Shown here one piece after another: positions 51,790-62,243 of a stretch of DNA of 64,000 nt (position 1 is its first letter; every line of letters starts with the position of its first letter). The stretch lies in assembly GCA_023248745.1 (NCBI GenBank), contig JAHFDZ010000001.1, forward strand, positions 16,912-80,911, written 5' to 3'. Origin of the DNA: Myxococcales bacterium. Lineage in GTDB: Bacteria; Myxococcota_A; Polyangia; Polyangiales; Polyangiaceae. A model generated the notes under the pieces. It was given only the letters and a program-made list of their open reading frames with translations. It did not search any database and had not been told where the DNA came from. Position numbers and translations under genes: made by a program.

Positions 51790-53277
51790 TCAACCCGCTT
51801 GCTTACGCTTCAGAATGCGACGGAAGTTCGAGCGATCGAGGCCAGCCATGCGTGCTGCCTCACTGAGGTTGCCATCCGCACGACGCAACAATTCGGCGGT
51901 ATAGTCGTCATCGAACGCGTTAAGCATTCGGCGTTTGGCCTCTGCGTAGGGCAACTCGGCGTATCGACTGGCCTCGATCGCAGGGAGCGCGGCCATCGTG
52001 CGCGTCTCCGAGTCTGCTGGATAGTGCGTCGTCGCGCTGTCCTGTGTAAACGGAAGATCAGAGGCCTCAATCCAATCGCCCTGCGAAAGCACGACCGCGT
52101 GTTCGATGGCGTGCTCGAGCTCGCGCACGTTTCCGGGAAAATCGTAAGAACGAAGCGCACGTACCGCGTCAGGACTCAATTTCTTGAGGGGACGCTGCAT
52201 GCGCGCGGCAAACTTCTGAACAAAGTGATGCGTGAGCATCATCACGTCTTCACCGCGTTCACGTAACGGCGGCAGCACAATTTGAATGACGTTCAGGCGG
52301 TAGTACAAATCGCGTCGAAACGATCCGTCAGCAATTTTACTTGCCAGATCAACGTTCGTCGCCGCGAGTACACGAACATCGACGTAGCGCGTGTCGTCGG
52401 ATCCAACACGCTTGATCTCGCCCTCTTGCAGCGTACGCAGGAGCTTGACTTGCGCCGCAAGTGGCAAGTCACCGATCTCGTCGAGAAAAATTGTTCCTTG
52501 GCTTGCCGTTTCAAACAGGCCAGCGCGCGCTGTCTGGGCCCCCGTAAACGCACCTCGAACGTGACCAAACAATTCGCTCTCGACGAGCTCCTTTGGAATC
52601 GCCGCGCAGTTAACCGGAACGAACGCTTTCGTGGCGCGCGCCGAGTTTTGATGAATCGCGCGCGCAACGAGTTCCTTTCCCGTTCCGCTCTCGCCCCGAA
52701 TCAAGACGGTCGATGTCGCCGCAGCCACACCGTCAATTAACTTGTATACCGACGCCATCTTTGGCGACGTGCCGATAATCTCACCGAAGCGCTCTTGTGA
52801 GAGAAGCCGCTCTTCGAGTTTCTGCGCGCGAAGCAAGAGGCGCCGGTGTTCGGCCGCTTTGTTCACCGCATGAACGACCGCATCGTTCGAGTGAAACGGC
52901 TTCGTCAAGAAGTGATACGCGCCCATGCGCATCGCATCGACGGCAGCGTTCACGTCGGCGTGCGCAGTCATCATGATGAACTGCAAATCTGGACGCCGTT
53001 CGCGGAGCTTCTGCAGGAGATCGAGTCCCTGCATGTCCGGCAACATCATGTCGACCAATGCGACGTCAGGCTGTTCGCGCGCAAGATAGTCGAGCGCCGA
53101 TTGCCCATCTTCAACGCCACCCACACGCATGCCCTTCGCCGACAACATGCGAACAAGGCTCGACCGCAGCGTGGGCTCGTCATCGACGACGAGCACGTGC
53201 AAGTCATCTTCATCCGGCTCGAGCGGAGGCGGCGCGGCCGACAGGCTTCGTGGCGGGACGAGTGTCGAGGCGCTCAA
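51790..53277 (-). CDS. Sigma-54-dependent NtrC-family response regulator
   Basis: Receiver '[19 protein letters not shown]...[14 protein letters not shown]', AAA+ '[15 protein letters not shown]', 'GAFTGA', Fis-type HTH '[21 protein letters not shown]'. Confidence 0.95.
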   Translation of the reverse strand: MSASTLVPPRSLSAAPPPLEPDEDDLHVLVVDDEPTLRSSLVRMLSAKGMRVGGVEDGQSALDYLAREQPDVALVDMMLPDMQGLDLLQKLRERRPDLQFIMMTAHADVNAAVDAMRMGAYHFLTKPFHSNDAVVHAVNKAAEHRRLLLRAQKLEERLLSQERFGEIIGTSPKMASVYKLIDGVAAATSTVLIRGESGTGKELVARAIHQNSARATKAFVPVNCAAIPKELVESELFGHVRGAFTGAQTARAGLFETASQGTIFLDEIGDLPLAAQVKLLRTLQEGEIKRVGSDDTRYVDVRVLAATNVDLASKIADGSFRRDLYYRLNVIQIVLPPLRERGEDVMMLTHHFVQKFAARMQRPLKKLSPDAVRALRSYDFPGNVRELEHAIEHAVVLSQGDWIEASDLPFTQDSATTHYPADSETRTMAALPAIEASRYAELPYAEAKRRMLNAFDDDYTAELLRRADGNLSEAARMAGLDRSNFRRILKRKQAG

Positions 53278-53288
53278 GCCTCTCTAAT

Positions 53289-54374
53289 TTATCGCCCGCG
53301 CGACCTTGTGGGAAAGCCCATCTTCATGAGCTTCTTTCCGTATGTGCTTTTCGTGCGCTTTGCTCCCTCATCGCGCGACATAAGCGCCACAGTGTCGTAC
53401 TCGGCCAGGTGGGTCGGCCGCGGCGGCGAAAAACTCCGCAGCGCGGCGCCCCATACGCTCACTTCAAGCCGACGATGTGTAAGGACGTGAACAACTTCTC
53501 CGCGAAGCGCGACGGCCTCACAACTTGCGCCCAACGAACGGCTCAGTCGCTTCGCACACGCCTCAGGCGTCTCGTCCTTCTGTAACTCGATCGAAGGCAT
53601 TTCCCACATTCCTGCAAAAATGCCGCTCTCATTGCGACGCGCAAGGAGCACGTCTCCGTCATCCGCAAGCAAGGCAAGCGCAACGCGAGATTGCACCGTT
53701 GGCGCCCGCTTTGCGCTCATCACTGGAAGTTCGTGCTCGCGCCCGTTCGCGTGCGCATGGCATTCCTTGGCGAGCGGACAGATCAAACAACGAGGTGCGC
53801 GCGGGACGCACACCGTCGCACCAAGTTCCATCAGCGCTTGATTCCACGAACCGGGATCGTCCTTCGCAACGATGGTTCCGGCAATTGACCAAATGCGGTC
53901 CATGCCCTTGGGCTTGCGCAGATCGTCGTCGATTCCAAAGAGCCGAGAAAATACGCGCGCAACGTTGCCGTCAACGAGTGGCGTCACCTCTCCAAACGCG
54001 ATGCTCGCAACCGCACCGGCCGTGTACCGACCGATACCTTTCACTTCCCGTAGCGCTGTCGCCGTACGCGGAAAGGGCTGCCTTGCGATCGCCTTCGCGC
54101 CTTCATGAAGCATGCGCGCACGCCGGTAGTATCCAAGGCCGCTCCAAAGCGAGATCACCTTGTCCTCCGTCGCTTCGGCGAGAGCTTCAACGTTGGGAAG
54201 CTCCTTGAGGAACCGATCGAAATAGGGGATCACCGTATCGACACGCGTCTGCTGCAGCATCACTTCGCTCAGCCAAATTGCGTACGGATCCTGCGTACGT
54301 CGCCACGGCAAATCGCGGGCGTTCTTTCGATACCAGGCGAGCAGCGCCTTTTGAATACGCTCGTTCGACGTCAC
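53289..54374 (-). CDS. mutY: A/G-specific adenine glycosylase
   Basis: 'WYRKNARDLPWRRTQDPYAIWLSEVMLQQTRVDTVIPYF', FeS 'CVPRAPRCLICPLAKEC', NUDIX-like C-terminus; probable GTG start. Confidence 0.93.
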   Translation of the reverse strand: MTSNERIQKALLAWYRKNARDLPWRRTQDPYAIWLSEVMLQQTRVDTVIPYFDRFLKELPNVEALAEATEDKVISLWSGLGYYRRARMLHEGAKAIARQPFPRTATALREVKGIGRYTAGAVASIAFGEVTPLVDGNVARVFSRLFGIDDDLRKPKGMDRIWSIAGTIVAKDDPGSWNQALMELGATVCVPRAPRCLICPLAKECHAHANGREHELPVMSAKRAPTVQSRVALALLADDGDVLLARRNESGIFAGMWEMPSIELQKDETPEACAKRLSRSLGASCEAVALRGEVVHVLTHRRLEVSVWGAALRSFSPPRPTHLAEYDTVALMSRDEGAKRTKSTYGKKLMKMGFPTRSRGR

Positions 54375-54422
54375 AGACTCGCTATGCCCGAACGTCTCAG
54401 GCGATGCTACGGGCAAGTCACG

Positions 54423-54752
54423 ATGAGCGAATTTGTTGAGATCAACGTCGAAGAAGGCTCTGGCATTGACGAGGGCGTATGCCTGCGTTTCAAGCGAACC
54501 GCTGCGCCCTCTCGCGAAGTATTCAACCTTCTTTACGAAAGCGAGAGCGGTCAAGACGGCACGTGGAGTGCGCTGGCCGTTGATGCGTCCGGCGCTACGG
54601 CACCGGCCCACGGCTACCTCGTTGAAGACTCCAGTGATGGCGTCGTGTGGCTCATCGCGGGTGGCAATGCGGGCTTGCTCCTCACCCACGCCGAAACGGG
54701 AGAAACCGAGCGTGTCGCCTACCTCGTGCTTGATCGAAATGTCGTTTTGTAA
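54423..54752 (+). CDS. Hypothetical acidic protein, 109 aa
   Basis: Internal ATG of a longer ORF that otherwise overlaps mutY; 'MSEFVEINVEEGSGIDEGVCLRFKRT'. Confidence 0.5.
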   Translation: MSEFVEINVEEGSGIDEGVCLRFKRTAAPSREVFNLLYESESGQDGTWSALAVDASGATAPAHGYLVEDSSDGVVWLIAGGNAGLLLTHAETGETERVAYLVLDRNVVL

Positions 54753-54767
54753 CTTATTTTATTACAA

Positions 54768-56108
54768 TTAGGCCATCTCTAGAAACAGGCGATCGGGATC
54801 CTGCAGGTATCCAATGATCTCATACGCAAACGCAGCGCCGACGTGCCCATCGACGATGCGGTGGTCAAACGAAAGCGAGAGCAACATGACATCGCCAATC
54901 ACAATCGATCCGTCGCGCACGACGGGTTTCGTCTTGATCTGATGCACCCCGAGAATGCCAACTTCCGGAAAATTGATAATTGGAGTCGCGAACAGGCCTC
55001 CCTGCGAACCGAGAGACGTAATCGTAAACGTGGAGCCCGAAAGGTCTTCAACCTTGCTCTTGCCGGCTTTCGCGTCTGACGCCACGCGCTCGATGTCCCG
55101 CGCGATATCGATGATGCTTTTGCGATCGCAGTCCCTCACCACGGGAACGATCAACCCCGCGTCTGTCGAAGCGGCAATTCCGATATTGAAGTACTTGCGA
55201 TAGACAATTTCTTGCGTCGACTCGTCGAGCGCGCTGTTCAAGATCGGGTGCTTCTTGAGCGCTGCAACGGTCGCCTTAACGATGAAAGGCAAGAAGCTGA
55301 GCTTCACGCCTTGAGCTTCCGCGGCAGGCTTGAGGCGCGAACGGAGCGCTTTGAGTGCGGTCACGTCGCACTCTTCGACAAAGGTGAAGTGCGCAGCGGT
55401 TTGTGTCGATTGCGCCATCTTCGTTGCGATTTTGCGGCGCATGCCCGCAAACGGAATGCGTTCCTCGAGCGCGGCGTGCGCAGCCGTCGGCGGAGTGATT
55501 TTCACGGTGTCGCGCGCAGGAGCCGGAGCAGCAGAGGAACTCGTGGCGAGCGGCGAACCACTTTGGGCGCTTGCCGACGACGAAGAAGGCGGAGCGTACC
55601 CCTCGACGTCCGCTTTCGTTACGCGTCCTTGCGGACCTGTCGGGGGAACGACGCGAAGATCCACGCCCCGATCGCGTGCGACTTTGCGAGTCGCTGGCGT
55701 CGCGAGAGGCTTGTCATTGAAGTACGCCGTTCCGGAACTTGACGATGCTCGCGGCACCGAAGCCCTAAGGCTTGTGATGCCTGGCAACGATTCGCGAATG
55801 TCACCCACTGCGGTCGCTGCGGGCCCTTCAGAGGGTGCGGTGGGCGCTTGAATCGCTGCTGCACCACCCCCCAACTCGAACACGACTAGCGGCGCGTGCA
55901 CGAGCACGATCCCGCCAATTTTTCCGCGCGTCTCCACGATCGTGCCCGCCTTGGGCGCCGTGATGGTGACCGTTGCTTTGTCGGTCATGATCTCGACCAT
56001 CGGCTGGTCTTCTTTGACCACGTCTCCTGGCTTTACCAACCAGCTGACGACCTCACCTTCAGTGACGCCTTCACCGATATCCGGAAGCTTGAATTCCCAG
56101 CGAGCCAT
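54768..56108 (-). CDS. 2-oxoacid dehydrogenase E2 (dihydrolipoamide acyltransferase)
   Basis: Lipoyl domain 'EIMTDKATVTITAPKAGTI', E3-binding 'VDLRVVPPTGPQGRVTKADVEGY', catalytic 'SFDHRIVDGHVGAAFAYEI'. Confidence 0.93.
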   Translation of the reverse strand: MARWEFKLPDIGEGVTEGEVVSWLVKPGDVVKEDQPMVEIMTDKATVTITAPKAGTIVETRGKIGGIVLVHAPLVVFELGGGAAAIQAPTAPSEGPAATAVGDIRESLPGITSLRASVPRASSSSGTAYFNDKPLATPATRKVARDRGVDLRVVPPTGPQGRVTKADVEGYAPPSSSSASAQSGSPLATSSSAAPAPARDTVKITPPTAAHAALEERIPFAGMRRKIATKMAQSTQTAAHFTFVEECDVTALKALRSRLKPAAEAQGVKLSFLPFIVKATVAALKKHPILNSALDESTQEIVYRKYFNIGIAASTDAGLIVPVVRDCDRKSIIDIARDIERVASDAKAGKSKVEDLSGSTFTITSLGSQGGLFATPIINFPEVGILGVHQIKTKPVVRDGSIVIGDVMLLSLSFDHRIVDGHVGAAFAYEIIGYLQDPDRLFLEMA

Positions 56109-56129
56109 CTCAACTCCACTTAATTGTAA

Positions 56130-57104
56130 CTAGAACTGCGCGGTTTCGAGGACTGCCGGCAAAATGCGATGCGCAAGCGGCAGGTACTCCATCTCAAGTT
56201 GATAAGGAAAAGGTGTATCGAACCCAGTAACGCGCCTTGGCGGCGCTTCAAGATGCACGAACACGCGCTCGTTGATCAGCGCAATCAGCTCAGCACCAAA
56301 CCCGCAACTGCGCGGAGCCTCGTGCACGACGACGACGCGGCCCGTCTTTTTTACGCTCGTCTCAATGCTTTCAATATCCACAGGCCACAGCGTTCGCAGA
56401 TCGATCACTTCGCAATCGACGCCTGCCTTTTCGGCCTCATCGGCTGCGGCGAGCGCCTCGTAGAGCATCGCGCCCCACGCAATGATGGTCACGTGCTCCC
56501 CAGCCCGCACAACCTTCGCTTGTCCGATCGGAACTTCGAAATCGCCCTCGGGAACCTCTCCTTTCGCAGCGCGATAAACGCGCTTTGGCTCAAAAAAGAG
56601 CACCGGATCGGGATCTCGAATCGACGCAAGCAACAGACCTTTCGCATCCGCAGGCGTTGCAGGCGCCACAACTTTGAGGCCCGCAACATGAATGAACAAC
56701 GATTCAGGGGATTGCGAGTGGTAAAGGCCGCCTCGAATGCCCCCTCCGACCGGCACGCGAATCACCAACTTCGCGGGGTATTCGCCACCCGACCGGTAAC
56801 GAATTTTGGCAAGTTCACTGACGATTTGGTCGTACGCAGGAAAGATGAAATCGGCGAACTGAATTTCTGCAACGGGAATGAGCCCATAGAGTGCCATTCC
56901 AATCGCAGCACCGATGATCCCATTCTCGGCAAGGGGCGTATCGATCACGCGATCCTCGCCAAATCGCTCGTAGAGCCCCTGCGTTACGCGAAACACACCG
57001 CCCACTTTGGCCACGTCTTCGCCGAGCACGACAACACGATCGTCCCGCCCCATTTCAAGCGTGAGCGCATCGTTAATGGCCTGAACCATGTTGACCTGGG
57101 GCAT
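56130..57104 (-). CDS. 2-oxoacid dehydrogenase E1 component, beta subunit
   Basis: '[66 protein letters not shown]'; start at MPQVN. Confidence 0.93.
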   Translation of the reverse strand: MPQVNMVQAINDALTLEMGRDDRVVVLGEDVAKVGGVFRVTQGLYERFGEDRVIDTPLAENGIIGAAIGMALYGLIPVAEIQFADFIFPAYDQIVSELAKIRYRSGGEYPAKLVIRVPVGGGIRGGLYHSQSPESLFIHVAGLKVVAPATPADAKGLLLASIRDPDPVLFFEPKRVYRAAKGEVPEGDFEVPIGQAKVVRAGEHVTIIAWGAMLYEALAAADEAEKAGVDCEVIDLRTLWPVDIESIETSVKKTGRVVVVHEAPRSCGFGAELIALINERVFVHLEAPPRRVTGFDTPFPYQLEMEYLPLAHRILPAVLETAQF

Positions 57105-57226
57105 CACGCTGTCTCCGGCCCGGCCACGATACTCAAGATGGTGGACAGATGGATGACAAAGGGCGCGAATCGGAAAAGCGCTCATTTCGATCACTTGTTG
57201 TAAAAATTGTGCGACACTGACATCCG

Positions 57227-59155
57227 ATGTTGAGGCAGCCATTCCCTGTGGCCTCACTGACTGCCGGTTCGCCGTCAGGCTCCATGCGGCCGCCCGCGGA
57301 AAGCCGACGGTCGCTTCCGCCTGAGTTCGGCGAAGTTCACGCGACACCTGCTGTACTTGCCCTCGTCGATCGCTTGGTCGCACTTGGCGATACGCCTTTC
57401 GTAGCCGGCTGGATGGACGCAAACTTCGGCGGCAGGGCGCGCTACGAGCTGCCACTTGCGGTGCGGATGATGCGCGTTTGGCGTGAAGCGGGTCGCATTG
57501 ACCGCACGCGCGCGTTGCTTGGTGCCCTCGCTCCGACGTCAAACAATCCAACGCTCGACTCTGCGCGTCTCTCCATCGAGAAGGCCGCGCTCTTTCTCCT
57601 CGAGCAGCGCCTCGAACACGTCGAGGCCGAACTTCGCGCAGCTGGACGCATTCTTAATGATGTCGCGCGCGGAGGCGCCACGCGCGAGCAAGTCGAACAT
57701 CATGTCCTCAGCGCCGAGCTCGAATGCGCGCAAGGTCGACGCAGCCAAGCCTCTGCAACCGCAAAACTCGCCGAACACCTCGCCGAACGCCTCGAAGATT
57801 CGTCAAGCCGCGCGAGTTTGGGCACAAGCCTCGGTCGCCTATGCCTGCGTCTTCGGGATCCGAAAGCCGCCGCGATTCACCTTCGTGCCGCACTCGAGCG
57901 GTTGCCACCACGCAGCCCTGTCGCCCTCACATCCGAAGCCAACATGGCATTCGCCATGGCCATCACCGGCTCTCACCTCGAAGCACGCGAGCACGCTCAC
58001 GCTGCAATCGCGATTGCAACAGAGCTCCGATCACCCGGACTCCAAGCCGACGCCTACGACATTCTTGCACTCGCCGAACTCCTTGCCGATCGGCCAATGG
58101 TTGCACTCGACGCGATCGACGAAGGACTCCTTCTCGCTTCCGACCAAGAGCGCAACCTCAGGCGCACCCTCACACTGCATCGAACGTTGGCCCTCGCGAT
58201 CTTAGGGCGAGCCGAAAATGCGCGCGAGTGGTACGGGCGCCTCGAACACATGGGGGCCACCCGCGAAGACAGTTCGCTCGAACATGAGATCGCGATGGCC
58301 TCATTGCGAGCACGCATCGAGGAAGCCGACAGGCGCTACGGGGACGTTATCGATTTGGTGCGACCGTTCGCCAACTCAAGCGCAGATAGTTATCTCTCGG
58401 GTGTCATGTGGCTAACCGCAGCGCGGGCCGCAGAACAATCCGGTGACACACAGGCCGCGCTTGAGTGGGTCGAGAGTGCGTCGCTTTTGGGCCACAAGCA
58501 CGGTTGGGTCTATCCAGAACGCGAACGCTCCGCGAACTTGTGGAGCATGGCGCTTCGCTCGGGCGATAGCCGCGTCGTTCGCTACGCCGAGCATTTGCTC
58601 ACAGTTCCAGAAGCCGCGTCGATGACGTCGCTTCCACCACCCTCGTCGCGACTCTCTCTTCTGTCGATGGCGCCGTCCACGCGCTCACTCGAGCCACCCG
58701 GCAGTTCTATCGAGTTGAGCCAGTCAGGTGAAACGCTCGTGTATGTGACAACGCCCGGTGGCGTTTCGCGCGTCGCACTATCCGACGTGAAACAGAACAC
58801 CGAGAGTGCCAATTTAGTCGTCGATACGTTACATCACATGTTACGAATTGGTGATCGCGAAGTTTCACTCGAGCGCCGTCGTGCACTCGAACCCTTGGTC
58901 GTTGCCCTCCTCCGTCGCGCACGCGAGGGCTTGAGTGGCGACGATATCTTGCGGGCCGCTGGCGGTCCTGGTCCCGAATCTGCTGATGCGGAACACCGCG
59001 TGCGCGTTCTTATCTCACGCGTGCGCGAACTCTTCGGCGACCCAGGTGCAATCGAACGCGTCCGCGATGCTGGCGAGCACGGTAAGACGCGCTACCGAGT
59101 GGCCGGCAACCTTCAGTTCGCCCTCGTTGAGCCGCTTTTTTCTGCGGGTGGTTAG
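57227..59155 (+). CDS. TPR-containing protein with C-terminal winged-helix (OmpR/SARP-like) domain
   Basis: 642 aa; repeats in the N-terminal two-thirds; C-terminal '[54 protein letters not shown]'. Confidence 0.7.
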   Translation: MLRQPFPVASLTAGSPSGSMRPPAESRRSLPPEFGEVHATPAVLALVDRLVALGDTPFVAGWMDANFGGRARYELPLAVRMMRVWREAGRIDRTRALLGALAPTSNNPTLDSARLSIEKAALFLLEQRLEHVEAELRAAGRILNDVARGGATREQVEHHVLSAELECAQGRRSQASATAKLAEHLAERLEDSSSRASLGTSLGRLCLRLRDPKAAAIHLRAALERLPPRSPVALTSEANMAFAMAITGSHLEAREHAHAAIAIATELRSPGLQADAYDILALAELLADRPMVALDAIDEGLLLASDQERNLRRTLTLHRTLALAILGRAENAREWYGRLEHMGATREDSSLEHEIAMASLRARIEEADRRYGDVIDLVRPFANSSADSYLSGVMWLTAARAAEQSGDTQAALEWVESASLLGHKHGWVYPERERSANLWSMALRSGDSRVVRYAEHLLTVPEAASMTSLPPPSSRLSLLSMAPSTRSLEPPGSSIELSQSGETLVYVTTPGGVSRVALSDVKQNTESANLVVDTLHHMLRIGDREVSLERRRALEPLVVALLRRAREGLSGDDILRAAGGPGPESADAEHRVRVLISRVRELFGDPGAIERVRDAGEHGKTRYRVAGNLQFALVEPLFSAGG

Positions 59156-59172
59156 GTCAACCTCCGGAACCT

Positions 59173-59988
59173 TCAATGCGCTGAACCGTCCTCAACGGAC
59201 GTTGATCCGCGACGCATCCAAAGCACTGCCAATGCGAGCACCGCGGCAATCGTCATCGCGACAATTTGTCGAAGCGAAAACGCGATCGACGCCTCTTGAG
59301 CCTTGCCTTGCAGCAACGGGAGCGCTGCGATTAGCAGGTAGCTCGCGTGTGCAACCATCGAGACAGCAACGCTCTGCGACCAGGCCCTGACGCAGCCGAG
59401 AACGAGGCCGAAAGCCACCATCGGAATGATGGCTCGCGGTGAAACCCATGAAAGCGCAAAGGCGATCGTTGAAACGACGACGGGCACAAGACTCCGTCCA
59501 GAGGAGCGCGACGACAACCCGCTAAAAATAAGACCGCGAAAAAACAATTCTTGCGCCAAAGGAAAGAGCAGGACACTAACGACGCCTATTTTCAATCGTT
59601 GACCAGGCGTTCCGTTTGCAAACATGAGCGCATTGGCCGCTGCTTCTGAGGCAGTTTGCGGGAAGCGGCGTGCAGCCAACGTATCCAATCGGTCAATCAG
59701 CGGAACGATCCCAACACCGACTGCGATGGCCGCGCAGAAATCCAACGTCTTCGGTGACCCGAGACCAAAAATCACGCGCAACGATCCCTCTGGCGCATGC
59801 ACCCGGATGGCAACAAATGCGATACCAAAATGCGCAACGGCCATCGCCAAGCCAAAGCTCAGAACATCTGGCGCCACGTCCTCTCGACCCCCACTCAGCG
59901 CGTGGAGCACGATGAATGCCACGACGACCGCCGTCGACCAACCAGCCGCGGCGATGGGCGTAAGCTCGCGCTGATAAGCCGATGACAT
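59173..59988 (-). CDS. CPBP-family intramembrane metalloprotease
   Basis: Multi-TM; 'LFPLAQELFFRGLIFSGL' and 'VSMVAHASYLLI'. Confidence 0.8.
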   Translation of the reverse strand: MSSAYQRELTPIAAAGWSTAVVVAFIVLHALSGGREDVAPDVLSFGLAMAVAHFGIAFVAIRVHAPEGSLRVIFGLGSPKTLDFCAAIAVGVGIVPLIDRLDTLAARRFPQTASEAAANALMFANGTPGQRLKIGVVSVLLFPLAQELFFRGLIFSGLSSRSSGRSLVPVVVSTIAFALSWVSPRAIIPMVAFGLVLGCVRAWSQSVAVSMVAHASYLLIAALPLLQGKAQEASIAFSLRQIVAMTIAAVLALAVLWMRRGSTSVEDGSAH

Positions 59989-60153
59989 CGGCGAGCAGTG
60001 TAACCTCGATCGCATGGTCGTGGGGCCGCAAGACGCTCGAGCCCATCAGCCAGGGCCGACATTTGAACGCGTCTCGCTCGAGAAGACGATGCGCGAAGAG
60101 CCCTCTCCCCTCTTTAGTTGTGCGAGGGTCACCATGCGCGAGATGATGAGCCT

Positions 60154-60612
60154 GTGTCAGGCGTATTCAAGAAACTTCGATGGTTACAAATAGCCGTTGG
60201 CGTCATCTTCGTATTCGCTGGCGTTGGCAAATTGCTGCTTCCCGTGTTGATCCCGATCCTTAAGCCTGGCGCACCAGATTTTGCGGCCGTACTTGATGCG
60301 GTTCATGTGCCCTTGCCGAAGTTGACGGCAGTCGCCATATGCTTGCTCGAAATTGTCGGTGGCCTCGCGCTGATAGGTAAGCGTCTTGTCCTTCCGGCCT
60401 CCGTCCTCCTTGCGGGCAACATGGGCGGCGCGCTCGTGTCGGTCAGCGTGCCGGCGCACCTTGGTCGTCCGGTGCAACTCGGCGGGCTTACAATTGGCAA
60501 CGAGTGGTGGCGATTGCCGCTGGAGTTGGGACTGGTCGTGTCGCTTTCGATCATCGCAGTGCTCGAGCTGCAACGGTTGCGTGCGATGCGCGATTCAACG
60601 CGCCAATCTTAG
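60154..60612 (+). CDS. DoxX-like membrane protein
   Basis: Four TM; 'LQIAVGVIFVFAGVGKLL', 'AICLLEIVGGLALIGKRL'; GTG start assumed. Confidence 0.7.
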   Translation: MSGVFKKLRWLQIAVGVIFVFAGVGKLLLPVLIPILKPGAPDFAAVLDAVHVPLPKLTAVAICLLEIVGGLALIGKRLVLPASVLLAGNMGGALVSVSVPAHLGRPVQLGGLTIGNEWWRLPLELGLVVSLSIIAVLELQRLRAMRDSTRQS

Positions 60613-60680
60613 GAGCCGCTGAGGCCGCGCCGCACAAAGGCCCTTTCGCACCCAAGTGAGCATGGTTACCGTGTTTCACC

Positions 60681-61385
60681 ATGAACTACGGCTCACAAGG
60701 ACGACCGCTCTCCTATCGGTTTGGGCAATCGGACGCGGCTGCAAACGACGCACTGTGGGTCACCTATCGGTGGATGTCTCTAGGCCTCGCACTCACGGGC
60801 GTTGTGGCGATGGGCGTCGCAAGTTCGCAGGCAGCGCTCCAAATCGTGGTGGGCAACCCCATCGTCTTTTACGGTCTGCTGTTCGCTCAGCTGGGCCTCG
60901 TTTTCACCTTCTCCGCAGTGGCACAACGAGCGAGCACGGCTGTCACGGCCGCGATGTTCTTTCTCTACGCGGCGTTGACGGGAGCCACCTTCAGCGTACT
61001 TTTTCTGCGCTACACGCTTGGTTCGATCGCGGGTGTGTTCTTCGTCACAGCTGGCGCCTTCGCTGGGCTGTCAGCCATCGGACTCTTCACGAAGCGCGAC
61101 CTGAGCGCCGTCGGACGGTTTGCCATCTTCGCGCTTATCGGCGTGTTTCTCGCGTCGATAGTCAACATCTTCTTGCACAGCACAGGTCTTGGCTTCGCCA
61201 TCAACGTCATCGGGGTCGTGCTCTTTGCAGCCCTCACCGCTTACGACACGCAGAAGCTCAAGATGATGTTCGCAAGCGGCGAAGCCCACGCAAACCTTCC
61301 GCTCGTCGGCGCGCTGACGCTCTACCTCGACTTCATCAACATGTTCCTCTTTCTGCTCCGACTCGGTGGTAGCCGAAGGGACTAG
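60681..61385 (+). CDS. Bax inhibitor-1/YccA family protein
   Basis: Seven TM; 'TYRWMSLGLALTGVVAM', 'FTKRDLSAVGRF', 'LTAYDTQKLK', 'LTLYLDFINMFLFLLRL'. Confidence 0.92.
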   Translation: MNYGSQGRPLSYRFGQSDAAANDALWVTYRWMSLGLALTGVVAMGVASSQAALQIVVGNPIVFYGLLFAQLGLVFTFSAVAQRASTAVTAAMFFLYAALTGATFSVLFLRYTLGSIAGVFFVTAGAFAGLSAIGLFTKRDLSAVGRFAIFALIGVFLASIVNIFLHSTGLGFAINVIGVVLFAALTAYDTQKLKMMFASGEAHANLPLVGALTLYLDFINMFLFLLRLGGSRRD

Positions 61386-61517
61386 CCCATCGCACCTCAT
61401 CGCACGGAACCCCCAGTTGAGCTGCGCCTCTGCTGAAGAACGTGTCGACAATGGTCGTCTAACCCTAGAAGCGAAGCATCCGCCGACAGTTGATGCTCGC
61501 CAAAGGGGAGACCAAAA

Positions 61518-62231
61518 ATGATCGTTCGCAAGCTCGTCACCACGCTTGGGCTCGTTGCAGCCACTGTCGCGATGTTGCCATCTGAAGCGCGTGCCGATTC
61601 TTGGTGCTGGACGAGCAGCAGCACCAACGGCCGCGTCTACACCCGCAAGCTTGCCTATGATGCGTGGGTCAAAGCCAAGGGTGCTGGCCTTGGCGCAACA
61701 CCCAAGGGAACGATGCTCACGCCTATCGTGATCGACGGGAAGTCCCCGCAAGTGAGCGCCCATTATCTCGGGAGCTTCAGCGACACCAAGCTTGCTGAAG
61801 CTCCTTACTGGGCCGGAGAAACGGGGACGCTCACGTTTGCGCTGCTGAAGGAAAAAGACCCAACGTCGTACACCATTTCAAACCGCCTCGGCCTGGCCGA
61901 TCGGATGGGCGCCACCGTACACATTTGCGTCTACAAAACGCCGCGCTCGCGAACCGACAACAACCCTTGGGACTGGATCGAAGAATCCAATCGCTCAGCA
62001 TCGGACGAACCCAACCTCAACTCGCCGTCGGCTTCGCTCTCGATCCCCGGACCCGCGATGGTTGCCACCGTGCGCACGGCGATGGTGAAGAAGATGTCGC
62101 ACAAAGAGTTCGCCGTGGCCTTCGTCTTGCGTGAAAGCATGAACTACAGCGGGCGGCTCAAGCTGAACATCAAGGCGACCCGCGTTCCTGCGCCTCCAGA
62201 AGTTTCGAAGCCCAAAGAGGACGAAGAGTAA
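61518..62231 (+). CDS. Hypothetical secreted protein
   Basis: 237 aa, signal peptide 'LVTTLGLVAATVAMLPSEARA', charged C-terminus; RBS-like GGGGAG upstream. Confidence 0.65.
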   Translation: MIVRKLVTTLGLVAATVAMLPSEARADSWCWTSSSTNGRVYTRKLAYDAWVKAKGAGLGATPKGTMLTPIVIDGKSPQVSAHYLGSFSDTKLAEAPYWAGETGTLTFALLKEKDPTSYTISNRLGLADRMGATVHICVYKTPRSRTDNNPWDWIEESNRSASDEPNLNSPSASLSIPGPAMVATVRTAMVKKMSHKEFAVAFVLRESMNYSGRLKLNIKATRVPAPPEVSKPKEDEE

Positions 62232-62243
62232 AGAATATTGACG

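Noticed and set aside
56169-57203. 344-aa plus ORF antisense to E1beta
   Set aside because: Covered by a strongly conserved E1beta on minus; His/Arg-rich shadow translation.
57105-57551. 149-aa N-terminal extension of E1beta in the ORF track
   Set aside because: Overlaps the divergent 57227-59155 gene and has low-complexity Arg/Ser content; E1beta homology begins at [12 protein letters not shown].
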